In this document: positions 17,247 to 25,856 of the stretch, one piece after another
Numbering within the stretch: position 1 is the stretch's first letter
How the letters are laid out: the number at the start of each line of letters is the position of its first letter
Made by a program: the position numbers and the translations under genes
Notes under the pieces: generated by a model
The model's input: the letters and a program-made list of their open reading frames with translations, nothing else
Databases searched by the model: none
What the model was told of the DNA's origin: nothing
NCBI GenBank assembly: GCA_017435025.1
Contig: JAFSFU010000318.1
Coordinates: 1-34,989 of the forward strand
DNA length: 34,989 bases
From: Lachnospiraceae bacterium
GTDB taxonomy: Bacteria; Bacillota_A; Clostridia; Lachnospirales; Lachnospiraceae
Direction of reading: 5' to 3'

Positions 17247-18359
17247 TTAACACTTTAAAGTGTTGATTATATTATCAGCAAATAATTCGATGCGTTCCTC
17301 GATGCCCTCCGCCTGCATGGCAGCGCCCGGGTTGTTGCCGGTCTCCATCATACAGAAGTGCGGCGGCAGATAAAAGGTCTTGTTCATGTTGAGGGCGGTC
17401 ACCAGCTGGCCGGCGATCAGGTCACTGCCGGAGTAGCCGGAAACAATGATGCCGAACATGGCCTTATCGTAGAATCTTGTGGTGCGGAACAGCGCCGTCA
17501 GACGGTTGATAAATGCCGTCATGTTGGCGGAGATCGCATCGTTGTAGTTTGGACACAGGAGCAGGATGCCGTCGGCCCATTTGACCGCCGGATACACGTC
17601 GTCCTGAATGGCACCGCCGTAGAAGCAGCGGCCCTGCTCGCCAAAGTGCAGGCACATCTGGAACGGACAGCCGGAACAATCCTTTAACGTACCGTTTCGC
17701 AGGTTGATCTCCTGAATCTCAATATCCTGCTCGATCCGCGCACGGACTTCCTTCCAGATTGCCATCGTGTTAGAAGTCTTGTGGTTGGACGCATGGAGCA
17801 CCAGAAGATGCGGATGCTCCTTCTTCTCCCACACAAAGGTCATAAGCTGTTCGGTCAGGATTCTGGCGGCCTTCTGATATGCACCGAATTTGTCGGTGTT
17901 CATGTTCATAGCCTGGACAATGAAATTGTCAAGGGACGCAGTTCCCTCCACTAGCGGACGGCCTACAAAGGCGCATCCGGCCTGATTGGCTGCCACGGCC
18001 AACTCTCTGGCCGCCGCTTTTGTGTAAAGTTCGCTGTCCGCATCGATCACGAGCCCTGCCAGAGAACCTTCCAATACCTGATCTCCGGCACGGAGCCATG
18101 CAAGGACCTCGTAATAGCCGCGGTTCACGCCGTTCTTTCCCAACGGGACTGCGAACAGGATCTTGCAGCCGCGGAAACGGGCGGTTCCGTGGCCGGCGAT
18201 TCCTTCATGTTCGCCGCCCTCTTCCCAGAGAACATCCATATCCTCAAAGATTTCCACGTCCATGCCGTCCAGCGCGTAGTTTAACACCTGGTCGAGACGT
18301 TCGCGCCCGTGATTTCCCCGCTTCTGCGGATAAATGACATATAACTTTTCTTTCTTCAT
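17247..18359 (-). CDS. Flavodoxin-fold NAD(P)H-dependent oxidoreductase-like protein with Cys cluster
   Basis: The 370-residue protein appears to have two related halves. Residues 190-340 look like an NADPH-dependent FMN reductase/flavodoxin domain: a start LLVLHASNHKTSNT in place of the phosphate loop, then LLCPNYNDAISANM and IIVSGYSGSD. Residues 1-170 may be a degenerate copy or partner domain. Four cysteines, C228-x2-C231-x4-C236-x8-C245, sit where iron-sulfur flavoproteins carry a cluster, so FMN plus an Fe-S or metal site is possible. It is the last gene of a three-gene operon, 19 bp after the dehydrogenase-like gene. The exact reaction is unknown. It could also be a structural, non-catalytic flavodoxin relative. 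Confidence 0.7.
   Translation of the reverse strand: MKKEKLYVIYPQKRGNHGRERLDQVLNYALDGMDVEIFEDMDVLWEEGGEHEGIAGHGTARFRGCKILFAVPLGKNGVNRGYYEVLAWLRAGDQVLEGSLAGLVIDADSELYTKAAARELAVAANQAGCAFVGRPLVEGTASLDNFIVQAMNMNTDKFGAYQKAARILTEQLMTFVWEKKEHPHLLVLHASNHKTSNTMAIWKEVRARIEQDIEIQEINLRNGTLKDCSGCPFQMCLHFGEQGRCFYGGAIQDDVYPAVKWADGILLLCPNYNDAISANMTAFINRLTALFRTTRFYDKAMFGIIVSGYSGSDLIAGQLVTALNMNKTFYLPPHFCMMETGNNPGAAMQAEGIEERIELFADNIINTLKC
17249..17264 (-). terminator. Weak palindromic hairpin at the end of the three-gene operon
   Basis: A 16-bp perfect palindrome, AACACTTTAAAGTGTT, overlaps the last codons and stop of the flavodoxin-like gene. On the - strand it is followed by AAAATTTTTG. It lacks GC content, so it would be a weak terminator. 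Confidence 0.35.
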
Positions 18360-18378
18360 AGAACTACTTTCTTTATAT

Positions 18379-19629
18379 TTAAATGATCGCTTTCAGATTT
18401 TCTTCTGCAAATACAATTCTGTCATACAGTGCATCCGGCAGCGGCAGAATTTCTGCTTCGAGACCATTTGCTGTGTAACGGTTCTTGACACCCATGTAGA
18501 TGCCGCCGAGGAACACGGAACCGCAGTGCCACTGGCCGCGCAGGCACATGAGAATGGAGATGGCGCCGGAAGAGAACGCAGGAGCTACGAACGGCTTGTA
18601 GCCGATGGCACGCATGTGCAGGTTGGCAGTCACTGTCAGCTGAGTCAGCTCTTTGGACAGTTCATCGTTGTAATTTTCAATAGAATCTGCCACAACCAGA
18701 TCCTGGCCGTGCGGTCCGAAGGAACGGCCCTCTGTCAGGAACTGTGTGAAACGCTCATCTCTCTTTGCATAATAAGCAGCGCGGGCGTTCATAACACCGA
18801 GACCGAAGCCCTGGATCTGCTCCGGAAGAAGTCCCATGTAATCCAGCTCACCGTTCTCATTTTTGTTACTCTCTAAGAATGCAGTCTTTGCAAGCGGATC
18901 TACCGGATCGGATACGGCGCAGAACAGACCCTTGAAGTTCTTCTCGCGGGCCATTTTCGCGTAGTGGCCGATGATCTTGGAGTTGTTCTCGAACTGGTAC
19001 ATGCGGACATCTTTGATGCCGGAACCCACCGGCGGAATGCCCTTGGATGCCACGAACACGAACACATCACAGTCAAAGAGCTGCTCCGGCTTTACAATAT
19101 CCACTTCCGGAAGCGCATCGTAATCCCACGGATATGCGATCTGGTTTTCCTCAAACTCCCATCTTGCAGTTACCTGCTCGGAAATATCGCAGATGCCGAT
19201 GGAGGAGATCACATCACCGCCGAGAAGGTGAAGACCGGTAAGCAGCATGCTTCCAACGTCGCCGATGGCGAGCACATGGACACGCTTCTTGCCTTCCTTC
19301 GGCTGGAATGCCAGAATTTCCTCAAATCTCGGATGAGATGCGTTCACCGCACGCACCTTTCCTGCTGCGATCATCTCCTCCACCCACGCCGGAATCTCCA
19401 CCGGAGCCAGTTTTTCCAGCTTGTTGGAGTTGAGCCAGCTCACGTTCTCTTCCGGTGCGGAGAGAAGCATTTTATTGTTCACTTTGAAGGACGCACGGCA
19501 GCTGCCCGGCTCTCTCTGAAAGAGCCAGGTCAGTGTTTCGGCGTTCTTCGGTTCTGCGGCTTTCTCAAATGCCAGATCTGCAAGATCGGAAAAGCAGATA
19601 TGGCCGTTTACATTATAAAAAGTAATCAT
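18379..19629 (-). CDS. Divergent lactate/malate dehydrogenase-like protein
   Basis: The 416-residue protein has an unfamiliar N-terminal segment of about 115 residues, then a Rossmann-type dehydrogenase domain. The nucleotide loop is AIGDVGSMLL (G123, G126), with an acidic residue D148 at the end of the second strand, which favours NAD over NADP. SDPVDPLAK (240-248) corresponds to the TNPVD strand of LDH/MDH. NAR (281-283) holds the substrate-binding Arg equivalent. GPHGQDLV (306-313) holds the catalytic His (H308). The Asp that normally partners this His (LDTAR in LDH) appears to be replaced, and the usual Arg of the active-site loop is not evident in SKGIPPVGSG. A true lactate or malate activity is therefore doubtful. 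It sits 15 bp after the 1612-residue gene and 19 bp before the flavodoxin-like gene. Confidence 0.72.
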   Translation of the reverse strand: MITFYNVNGHICFSDLADLAFEKAAEPKNAETLTWLFQREPGSCRASFKVNNKMLLSAPEENVSWLNSNKLEKLAPVEIPAWVEEMIAAGKVRAVNASHPRFEEILAFQPKEGKKRVHVLAIGDVGSMLLTGLHLLGGDVISSIGICDISEQVTARWEFEENQIAYPWDYDALPEVDIVKPEQLFDCDVFVFVASKGIPPVGSGIKDVRMYQFENNSKIIGHYAKMAREKNFKGLFCAVSDPVDPLAKTAFLESNKNENGELDYMGLLPEQIQGFGLGVMNARAAYYAKRDERFTQFLTEGRSFGPHGQDLVVADSIENYNDELSKELTQLTVTANLHMRAIGYKPFVAPAFSSGAISILMCLRGQWHCGSVFLGGIYMGVKNRYTANGLEAEILPLPDALYDRIVFAEENLKAII

Positions 19630-19644
19630 GTTACGTATTTCTCC

Positions 19645-22600
19645 TTAGATCATAAACTCTTTCATTCGTCCTAACATCTCCAGATCATTCTCCAGATATA
19701 CAGACGCAGCCAGGTTCTCATCGTACTCCATGCAGCTTCCCTTGTCCGGACAGAGCGGCAGGATCACGGCCTCCGGCAGTCGGGACAGCGTCAGGTTCTT
19801 TCCGAACAGTTTGCGGTACTCGGCCTCCAAAATCTGCAGAAGATCTCTGGAGTTCTCAATACAGCAGACTGAGAACTGGTAAAGGGCCTCTTTGCTGCAG
19901 CCGCTCAGTGCCGGAGTCGCGTACGGCAGGATCATGTTGACGGAGGACTGGAGTCCGGCCACCTTCATCTCCGGACGGCGCACGGTGTCACCGCCGATAA
20001 ACGGATACAGGGTGGACTCAACGAACCACTGGCGCAGATTCGGCATGGAATAAATACTCTCAACCGGCAGTCCCACGCAGCTCATCAGATCGCGGCCATA
20101 GCCGGAGATCACACCGACCACAACTTTTTTGATCGGAATACCGGCCTTTTTGAGGCTCGGAGCCAGCGCCTGCAGACGGTCCGCCTTGTGCACCAGGTCA
20201 TCCACCAGAATTACAGGACGCATAAAGGACTTGATCATGCGGATCTGACTGTCAAGCGGCGAATAGTACGGGAACGGCTCGATGGCGTAGCTCTCCAGGT
20301 TCGGCTCGTATACTTTATCGGTATGAAGTGTTTTGGTTACGGTGTTCGGCACAACCTGACCGCGCAGGATCTTGCCGAACGGCACGCACATGTTCTCGCC
20401 GAGGCGGCGCGGAACCAGCGTCTCGCTTGGCACATCATTGAGATCTGTGATGCGGTCCACCAGGCGGTGATGCATGACTGCTGAGGACAGGGACAGCACC
20501 AGGTTGCCCGGGTACAGTTTTGCCATCGCCAGCTGCAGCTTTTTGTGGTTGCGCTCAATGGCCTCAAGGACCACCGGACTGCTGGCGAACGGTTCTTTGA
20601 TGGTTGTATTCAGGTTATGCATGAGCAGCAATGGTTCATGCATATCTACCATATAAATGATACGTTTTTCGCTTTCATCGGTCAGATGCGGGCGGACAAA
20701 TCCCTGACGCTCCAATGCGAAGATCGCATCTTCGGATGCGAAACCGCGCTCGGAGACGAACATGCTGAAGCTGTAATTCTTCTCCAGAGCCTGGGTGATC
20801 ACCTCTGCCAGGAGCAGCTGGGCAGAATCTTTGATCGCACTGCTCTTATGACCGCGCTCGCGGGTGTAGATACCGGTGATCAGAAGTCCCTCTCTGCTGG
20901 TTCTTCTTCGAACCTGGTTTGCCAGTTCCATATTGCGGAGCACGCTGAACAGGTCCTCGGAGCGGAGCTCCTTGTAGGTCACAAAACCTACCGGCCGCTC
21001 ATTGTCGGCGGAATTTCGCAGAACGATCAGGTTGTCACGTTCCTTGCTGATCCTTGCGAGGATCGCTTCTGCGTTCAGGTTCTTGGAAAGAACCGTGTTG
21101 GCCAGCTCGCCCAGGAGAACGGCGTTGTTTCCCTCGGCATTTTCAAAGGTAACGGCCTTTGCGCGAAGAATCGGTTTAAACTCCGGCTCACGCAGATACA
21201 GACCCTTGTGGTAGATATACTCCTGCACGACCGGATCGATCAGGCTGGAGATATCGCGGTGATTGTCGATGTTTTCACGGATCTTGGTGGAGCTGATATC
21301 CTCCAGTTCCCTCGGCAGTTCTAGCTGCACCACCTGACCGGTGATGTTGGTCAGATCCGGCTGCGGCTGACCGGCACGGCGGAACACGATATGGTTGATG
21401 CCATGGACAGAGTTCTCGCACGGCTCCTTCTTATAGGAACTTGCGTTGTTGATCACGTCGGAACCCACCACCAGGAACACTTCCATCTCCGGGAATGTGT
21501 CCTGCAGCTTCTTTAAGTCAGCCGGGTTTGCAATGTTGATCGGCGTATCATCCGGGAACAGATGAATGTAAAATTCGTCTGCCACGGACATGTTCACAAT
21601 CTGGCGTCGAACCAGATGCGGCTGTGTCTTCTTGGACCAGGAGAACTCGTCGATCGCCAGATAGACGGTATATCCCATCTCGCGGATCTTTCTTGCAATC
21701 TCCTTGTGAGACAAGGTAAACGGGTCAAACGTGCCCGGGAAGAATGCAATCTTGAATCTTCCCTTCAGGCCCACATCTCCGTTAAACAACTGGTATCTGG
21801 ACATGAAACGGTAAACATGGGACAGGGTTGCGGCGCGGTAGTAGAGACTCAGCTCGCCGCCTTTATTTTCATTCAGTAAGAATAACAATTTCTTGGAACA
21901 CAGGGAGAACAGCTCATTCTTGTCGTTCTCCGCCATCTTTTCGGAGCCGAACACATGCTGACCTACGACCAGCATGGCCTCCTGGCGCACCTGTTCCCGG
22001 TGGTTGGCAAGACAGCTCAGGATCAGACCCATCAGATGGATCTGTCGTTCTTTCGATACCTCCTCCGGTTCCTCAAAACGCACCGGGTATCTGGAATAAC
22101 ACTCTAAGAGCACACCCAGCGTATCCAGGGCAACCGATACGATCTGCTCGTTGGCGCTGGCAAGAAGGATATGTAAGCGCTCGATCAGGTCATCCAGCTG
22201 CTCCGGCGGCAGCCAGAGGGCAAACTCACCGAGGTATTCCGGGATGTATTTAGAGAATTCATACTCTCCCACTTCCAGACCTTTTAAGAGCTCGACCGCG
22301 ATCTCGTTTCTCTGGTCAGTGGTCAGAAGATGGGCTAGTCTCAGCAGCGCACGGCCGGCATCATGACGCACACCCACCTGCTCGCTGACTTTGATCAGGT
22401 TGGAAAAATGCGCACAGATATGGAGCAGATGCTCACGTTTTCCATGGTCCACCTGGTCTGCCAGAAGTTTGATGTTCACGGCTTTGATGATCCACGGAGT
22501 CGCAGATTTCAGGTTCTCCAGGAAAATATCACTGACCACATCGGTGCCGTAAAGAATTTCTCTCTGTTTTTCGGTGTCCAGACGAAGATTCGTAAAAATA

Positions 22601-24483
22601 CGATACTGGAGGAACAGCATGGTCATTGTATCCGGCTTCATATTTTCAGCTGCATGGCACACTGCCTCATAACATGCGTGGTCCTTGTTCACATAACCGG
22701 TCAGGACCTTCAGTGCACGGATGGACGCCACGCGAACTTTTTCGTCAAAATGGTCCATAAGACCGACCGCGAACATGACCAGACGATCCAGGCGGTCTTC
22801 TTTTTTACAGAGGTCGGACGGCATGGAAAGCACGGAATCCAGCAGATAGAACAGAGATTCCTCGTTGAGATCCAGCTTCGGATCGTACCATTTCATAAAC
22901 GCGCCGAAGAACTTTTCACGCAGGTTCTCGGAGCTTCGCTCCAGTGTGGCGCTGAGAACAAACTTCAGGGAATTCTGGATTCGTCTCTTCTGTAATAAGG
23001 TCAGGCGGTAATCCGGACATACAAGACGCTCCATATATTCGTCCCAGAGCGCCAGCAGGCGGCGTTCATCCAGATCCGGCATATTGGCCGGCAGTTCCTT
23101 TTTGTAACCGGCGTTGAAATCAGCGAACATTCTTCCGAGGATCGCGGACGCCTGTCTTCGGATATCGCCTTCTTTATTTGGAAGCAGCTCATAGAGGAAG
23201 CCCATGGTCTGCTCTTTCTGTCTATGATTCAAATGAATCGAATATTCGTTAAAAATATTCAGGTACGCGCGGACATTCTTCCAGTCTTTCTCGCTTCTTG
23301 CCGCCTCCAGGATATTACCGAACTGGCGCTCGGTGCCGAGGCGGTGCATAACATCGATGTTATGCTCGATACTGAAGAATACGAAGGACTTGTTGATCTC
23401 GTCCTTGTTCTGCAGCACGATATTTTTATGCTGCCACTGCTGGTCCGGACCGCCGTCCAGATCCACATCCACACCGAGAGAGCGCATATAACGCTCGAAC
23501 TCATAGAGGCGTGCATATACCACACGGTATCGATTCTTCTTTGCCTCGTCCACATTATCTAACTTGGAGAGGATGACATCGAAGGAATCTTTTAATGTGT
23601 AGATCTTTGTGATCTCTCTTCCTTCTGCATCACGCTCCTGTTTTACACGGAAGTCGGCATAGATCAGCACCAGGGACTCGACGGAGATATTGTCCAGTTC
23701 CAGGTCCCAGGTGGAATGGTTCGCTGCGATATGACCGATACCTTCCATATGGAACTCCTCGAACCATTGAGCGGTATAATAATAATGAAGGTACGGAACC
23801 CGTTCATTGGGCTTACAGCCAAATTTTCCCAGGTCATGTCCCGCCGCTGCACCGGACGCCAGTGCCATATCGATCGGCACACCGGCGTAATAAAGACCGC
23901 GGGCTACGGTCATCGCCACGTAGTGCACACCGGCGATATGACCCAAGGTCTCAAACGGGGTCGCCTCGCGATTGAGACGCATCATCTCATAAATATACTG
24001 ATTGCGGAATTCACGGACAAAATGCGCATACTCGTCGGCACGCTCGCAGCGGGAATACTCTTCCTCTGTCAGCAATTCAAAATCGTCATATGGACTGAAC
24101 GGGATCACTTTGCGCTCTTCATCAAAGAAGAACTGCATCAGTTTTAAGAAGATACGGGCGCCCGGAGCAAAACGGGCTGCAGCTTTCGTAAACTCCTCGT
24201 CCGGATATAAAATATGAGTCACATATTTATAAGTAAAGGTCATCCATCCTTCTTCCGGTTCCCCGCAGAGAGCCCAGAGCTCCGGTTTGCACCATTCCAG
24301 AATCTCTGCACAGGTAAAACGCCTTTTTACCGGAAATACTTCCTCAAATATCTCCTCCCATTTATTTCTCACGAAAATATCCTGCATCATCTTTTTTGTG
24401 ATGCCGGCGCTCTTTAAAAATTCACGTTCAAATAATCGGGTCGATAATTCCGTCGCCAGTCGGCGGACTTGTCTGCTTCGCAT
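19645..24483 (-). CDS. 1612-residue multidomain protein: HD, HEAT-like, nucleotidyltransferase, GNAT-like, PRTase-like
   Basis: A very large soluble protein of unknown role. An HD phosphohydrolase-like domain has H187, H216-D217 in GHDLGKFG, H251/H256 and D277. Residues about 390-890 are helical and HEAT/ARM-like. A NadD/CoaD-type nucleotidyltransferase follows, with FFPGTFDPFTLSH at 914-926 and ISSTKIR at 1063-1069. Residues about 1100-1265 resemble a GNAT acetyltransferase fold. Near the C-terminus RPVILVDDLVHK (1422-1433) resembles the PRPP-binding loop of phosphoribosyltransferases. The ATG follows AGAGGTGAT, and a good promoter lies upstream. It leads a three-gene operon. The combination suggests nucleotide or cofactor chemistry (adenylyl or cytidylyl transfer, ribosyl phosphate transfer, phosphohydrolysis), which is inference. 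Automatic annotation as NadD would be misleading. Confidence 0.8.
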   Translation of the reverse strand: MRSRQVRRLATELSTRLFEREFLKSAGITKKMMQDIFVRNKWEEIFEEVFPVKRRFTCAEILEWCKPELWALCGEPEEGWMTFTYKYVTHILYPDEEFTKAAARFAPGARIFLKLMQFFFDEERKVIPFSPYDDFELLTEEEYSRCERADEYAHFVREFRNQYIYEMMRLNREATPFETLGHIAGVHYVAMTVARGLYYAGVPIDMALASGAAAGHDLGKFGCKPNERVPYLHYYYTAQWFEEFHMEGIGHIAANHSTWDLELDNISVESLVLIYADFRVKQERDAEGREITKIYTLKDSFDVILSKLDNVDEAKKNRYRVVYARLYEFERYMRSLGVDVDLDGGPDQQWQHKNIVLQNKDEINKSFVFFSIEHNIDVMHRLGTERQFGNILEAARSEKDWKNVRAYLNIFNEYSIHLNHRQKEQTMGFLYELLPNKEGDIRRQASAILGRMFADFNAGYKKELPANMPDLDERRLLALWDEYMERLVCPDYRLTLLQKRRIQNSLKFVLSATLERSSENLREKFFGAFMKWYDPKLDLNEESLFYLLDSVLSMPSDLCKKEDRLDRLVMFAVGLMDHFDEKVRVASIRALKVLTGYVNKDHACYEAVCHAAENMKPDTMTMLFLQYRIFTNLRLDTEKQREILYGTDVVSDIFLENLKSATPWIIKAVNIKLLADQVDHGKREHLLHICAHFSNLIKVSEQVGVRHDAGRALLRLAHLLTTDQRNEIAVELLKGLEVGEYEFSKYIPEYLGEFALWLPPEQLDDLIERLHILLASANEQIVSVALDTLGVLLECYSRYPVRFEEPEEVSKERQIHLMGLILSCLANHREQVRQEAMLVVGQHVFGSEKMAENDKNELFSLCSKKLLFLLNENKGGELSLYYRAATLSHVYRFMSRYQLFNGDVGLKGRFKIAFFPGTFDPFTLSHKEIARKIREMGYTVYLAIDEFSWSKKTQPHLVRRQIVNMSVADEFYIHLFPDDTPINIANPADLKKLQDTFPEMEVFLVVGSDVINNASSYKKEPCENSVHGINHIVFRRAGQPQPDLTNITGQVVQLELPRELEDISSTKIRENIDNHRDISSLIDPVVQEYIYHKGLYLREPEFKPILRAKAVTFENAEGNNAVLLGELANTVLSKNLNAEAILARISKERDNLIVLRNSADNERPVGFVTYKELRSEDLFSVLRNMELANQVRRRTSREGLLITGIYTRERGHKSSAIKDSAQLLLAEVITQALEKNYSFSMFVSERGFASEDAIFALERQGFVRPHLTDESEKRIIYMVDMHEPLLLMHNLNTTIKEPFASSPVVLEAIERNHKKLQLAMAKLYPGNLVLSLSSAVMHHRLVDRITDLNDVPSETLVPRRLGENMCVPFGKILRGQVVPNTVTKTLHTDKVYEPNLESYAIEPFPYYSPLDSQIRMIKSFMRPVILVDDLVHKADRLQALAPSLKKAGIPIKKVVVGVISGYGRDLMSCVGLPVESIYSMPNLRQWFVESTLYPFIGGDTVRRPEMKVAGLQSSVNMILPYATPALSGCSKEALYQFSVCCIENSRDLLQILEAEYRKLFGKNLTLSRLPEAVILPLCPDKGSCMEYDENLAASVYLENDLEMLGRMKEFMI

Positions 24484-24532
24484 GAAATCACCTCTTTTTT
24501 CTTTTCCCCTGTCTTACGAATCAATTAGTATT

Positions 24533-24561
24533 AGTATAATGAAAGCTTCCTGCCTTTTCAA
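24533..24561 (-). promoter_or_regulatory. Promoter of the three-gene HD/nucleotidyltransferase operon
   Basis: On the - strand TTGAAA (24561-24556) and TATACT (24538-24533) are separated by 17 bp. The leader to the ATG at 24483 is about 45 nt. It is divergent from the perR promoter, with the two -35 boxes about 26 bp apart. Confidence 0.65.
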
Positions 24562-24586
24562 GGTTTAATTTTTCTTCATCTTTTCA

Positions 24587-24615
24587 TTGACAAATCTTCT
24601 CCGTTCTGCTAGTAT
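24587..24615 (+). promoter_or_regulatory. Promoter of perR-type gene
   Basis: TTGACA (24587-24592) and TAGTAT (24610-24615) have a 17-bp spacer and an extended TGC before the -10. A TATAAT at 24613-24618 would need a 20-bp spacer. The layout is nearly identical to the rubrerythrin promoter. Confidence 0.65.
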
Positions 24616-24618
24616 AAT

Positions 24619-24640
24619 AGTAACAATTATCATTATTGTT
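24619..24640 (+). promoter_or_regulatory. Candidate PerR box upstream of the perR-type gene
   Basis: An AGTAACAATTA-YY-ATTATT element overlaps the likely transcription start. The inner 15 bases CAATTATCATTATTG form a 7-1-7 inverted repeat with one mismatch pair, the layout of Fur/PerR operators. The same element occurs before the rubrerythrin gene. Confidence 0.6.
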
Positions 24641-24673
24641 GTTAAATACTTTTCAGGAAGGGAGGCAAACTTA

Positions 24674-25075
24674 TTGAAAACTTTGAAGTACAGTCGTCAG
24701 AGAGAGTCGATCAAGAACTGTCTGATGAACCGTACGGATCATCCGACTGCCGATGCCCTTTATCTTTCCATTCGGGAGGAGTTCCCGAATATCAGCCTCG
24801 GAACGGTATACAGGAATTTAAATCTTCTGGTAGAGCTTGGTGAGATTATCCGCTTTACCTGCGGCGATGGCTCAGAACATTTTGATTTCACCACTGACCA
24901 GCATTATCATTTTGTATGCAAGACCTGCGGAAAGATACACGATCTGCCGGTAAGTATGGTCCGTGAAACCGGGGAATTTTTCACAGAACCGGTTCCGGGA
25001 CGTGTGGATACGCACTCCCTGTTCTTCTACGGAGAATGCGCCGACTGCCTAAAAAATAAACAGATGGCAAATTAA
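24674..25075 (+). CDS. perR: PerR-type peroxide-responsive Fur family repressor
   Basis: Fur-family repressor of 133 residues expected to sense peroxide through metal-catalysed histidine oxidation. The start is a TTG at 24674, with GGGAGG 8 nt upstream; this gives a family-typical N-terminus (KTLKYSRQR). A winged helix covers 10-62 (TVYRNLNLL is the recognition region). The structural zinc site has two CxxC pairs, C82/C85 and C122/C125. Alignment by eye to Bacillus subtilis PerR keeps all five regulatory ligands: H23, D71, H77, H79 and D90. The Asp at the last position is typical of PerR rather than Fur. Its promoter overlaps a candidate operator shared with the adjacent rubrerythrin gene, so autoregulation is likely. 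Confidence 0.88.
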   Translation: MKTLKYSRQRESIKNCLMNRTDHPTADALYLSIREEFPNISLGTVYRNLNLLVELGEIIRFTCGDGSEHFDFTTDQHYHFVCKTCGKIHDLPVSMVRETGEFFTEPVPGRVDTHSLFFYGECADCLKNKQMAN

Positions 25076-25083
25076 AAAAGCTA

Positions 25084-25112
25084 TTGACAAGTAAAGCTCA
25101 ATATGCTAATAT
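25084..25112 (+). promoter_or_regulatory. Promoter of the rubrerythrin gene
   Basis: TTGACA (25084-25089) and TAATAT (25107-25112) have a 17-bp spacer and an extended TGC before the -10. An overlapping TATAAT sits at 25110-25115. It starts 8 bp after the perR stop. Confidence 0.7.
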
Positions 25113-25118
25113 AATATC

Positions 25119-25136
25119 AGTAACAATTACTATTAT
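25119..25136 (+). promoter_or_regulatory. Candidate PerR box upstream of rubrerythrin
   Basis: AGTAACAATTACTATTATT matches the element at 24619 in all but two central bases. It lies just downstream of the -10, in a position to block transcription. Its inverted symmetry is weaker than at perR. Confidence 0.55.
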
Positions 25137-25186
25137 TAATTAAAATTTAACAATCCAAATTCTATTAATGTAAAGGAGATCAGTAT

Positions 25187-25729
25187 ATGAAGAAATTTGT
25201 TTGTACAGTATGTGGTTATGTTCATGAAGGTAACGAAGCTCCGGAGTTCTGCCCGGTATGTAAGGTCCCGGCTTCCAAGTTCCAGGAGCAGTCTGAAGAG
25301 AGAACATGGGCAGCTGAGCACGTAGTAGGCGTTGCTGAGGGTGCTCCGGAAGATATTATCGCTGACTTAAGAGCAAACTTCGAAGGCGAGTGTTCTGAAG
25401 TTGGTATGTACCTTGCAATGGCTAGAGTAGCTCACAGAGAAGGTTATCCGGAAATCGGTCTTTACTGGGAGAAGGCAGCTTATGAAGAGGCTGAGCACGC
25501 TGCTAAATTCGCAGAGCTTCTCGGTGAAGTTGTTACATCCAGCACAAAGAAGAACCTCGAGATGAGAGTTGACGCTGAGAACGGTGCAACGGCCGGTAAG
25601 TTTGATCTCGCTAAGAGAGCAAAAGAATTAAACCTCGATGCGATCCATGATACAGTACACGAGATGGCTAGAGATGAAGCTAGACACGGTAAGGCATTCG
25701 AGGGTCTCCTCCAGAGATATTTTGGCTAA
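25187..25729 (+). CDS. Reverse rubrerythrin (rubredoxin domain at N-terminus)
   Basis: Cytosolic non-haem iron peroxidase (NADH-peroxidase system) that protects anaerobes from hydrogen peroxide and oxygen. The 180-residue protein has a rubredoxin-like domain first: CTVCG (C6, C9) and CPVC (C22, C25). A diiron four-helix domain follows, with ligand motifs [17 protein letters not shown] and DEARHGKAF. This domain order is the reverse of classical rubrerythrin and is typical of clostridial reverse rubrerythrins. The start is clear, with AAGGAGAT 7-8 nt upstream. In Clostridium acetobutylicum, reverse rubrerythrins are PerR-repressed, which agrees with the perR gene and the shared operator upstream. 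A strong terminator follows. Confidence 0.95.
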   Translation: MKKFVCTVCGYVHEGNEAPEFCPVCKVPASKFQEQSEERTWAAEHVVGVAEGAPEDIIADLRANFEGECSEVGMYLAMARVAHREGYPEIGLYWEKAAYEEAEHAAKFAELLGEVVTSSTKKNLEMRVDAENGATAGKFDLAKRAKELNLDAIHDTVHEMARDEARHGKAFEGLLQRYFG

Positions 25730-25766
25730 TCAAATGACACACAATTAAATAACAATCTATAACTTT

Positions 25767-25805
25767 AAGCTGTGTGACATAATTTTCCTTTCGCACAGCT
25801 TTTTG
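25767..25805 (+). terminator. Terminator after rubrerythrin
   Basis: An 11-bp stem, AAGCTGTGTGA (25767-25777) with TCGCACAGCTT (25791-25801) and one G-U pair, is followed by TTTTT. Confidence 0.85.
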
Positions 25806-25856
25806 TATAAAAGCAAGTATTTCAGGATATATTTATGATGAAAATGGAGGTATTTT

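Noticed and set aside
19645..24483. Large gene as an assembly fusion of several genes
   Set aside because: The frame is continuous over 4.8 kb, with one good ribosome binding site and no internal start signals that would suggest split genes.
19645..24483. Simple NadD (nicotinate-nucleotide adenylyltransferase)
   Set aside because: NadD is about 200 residues; the transferase motifs here occupy only about a tenth of the protein.
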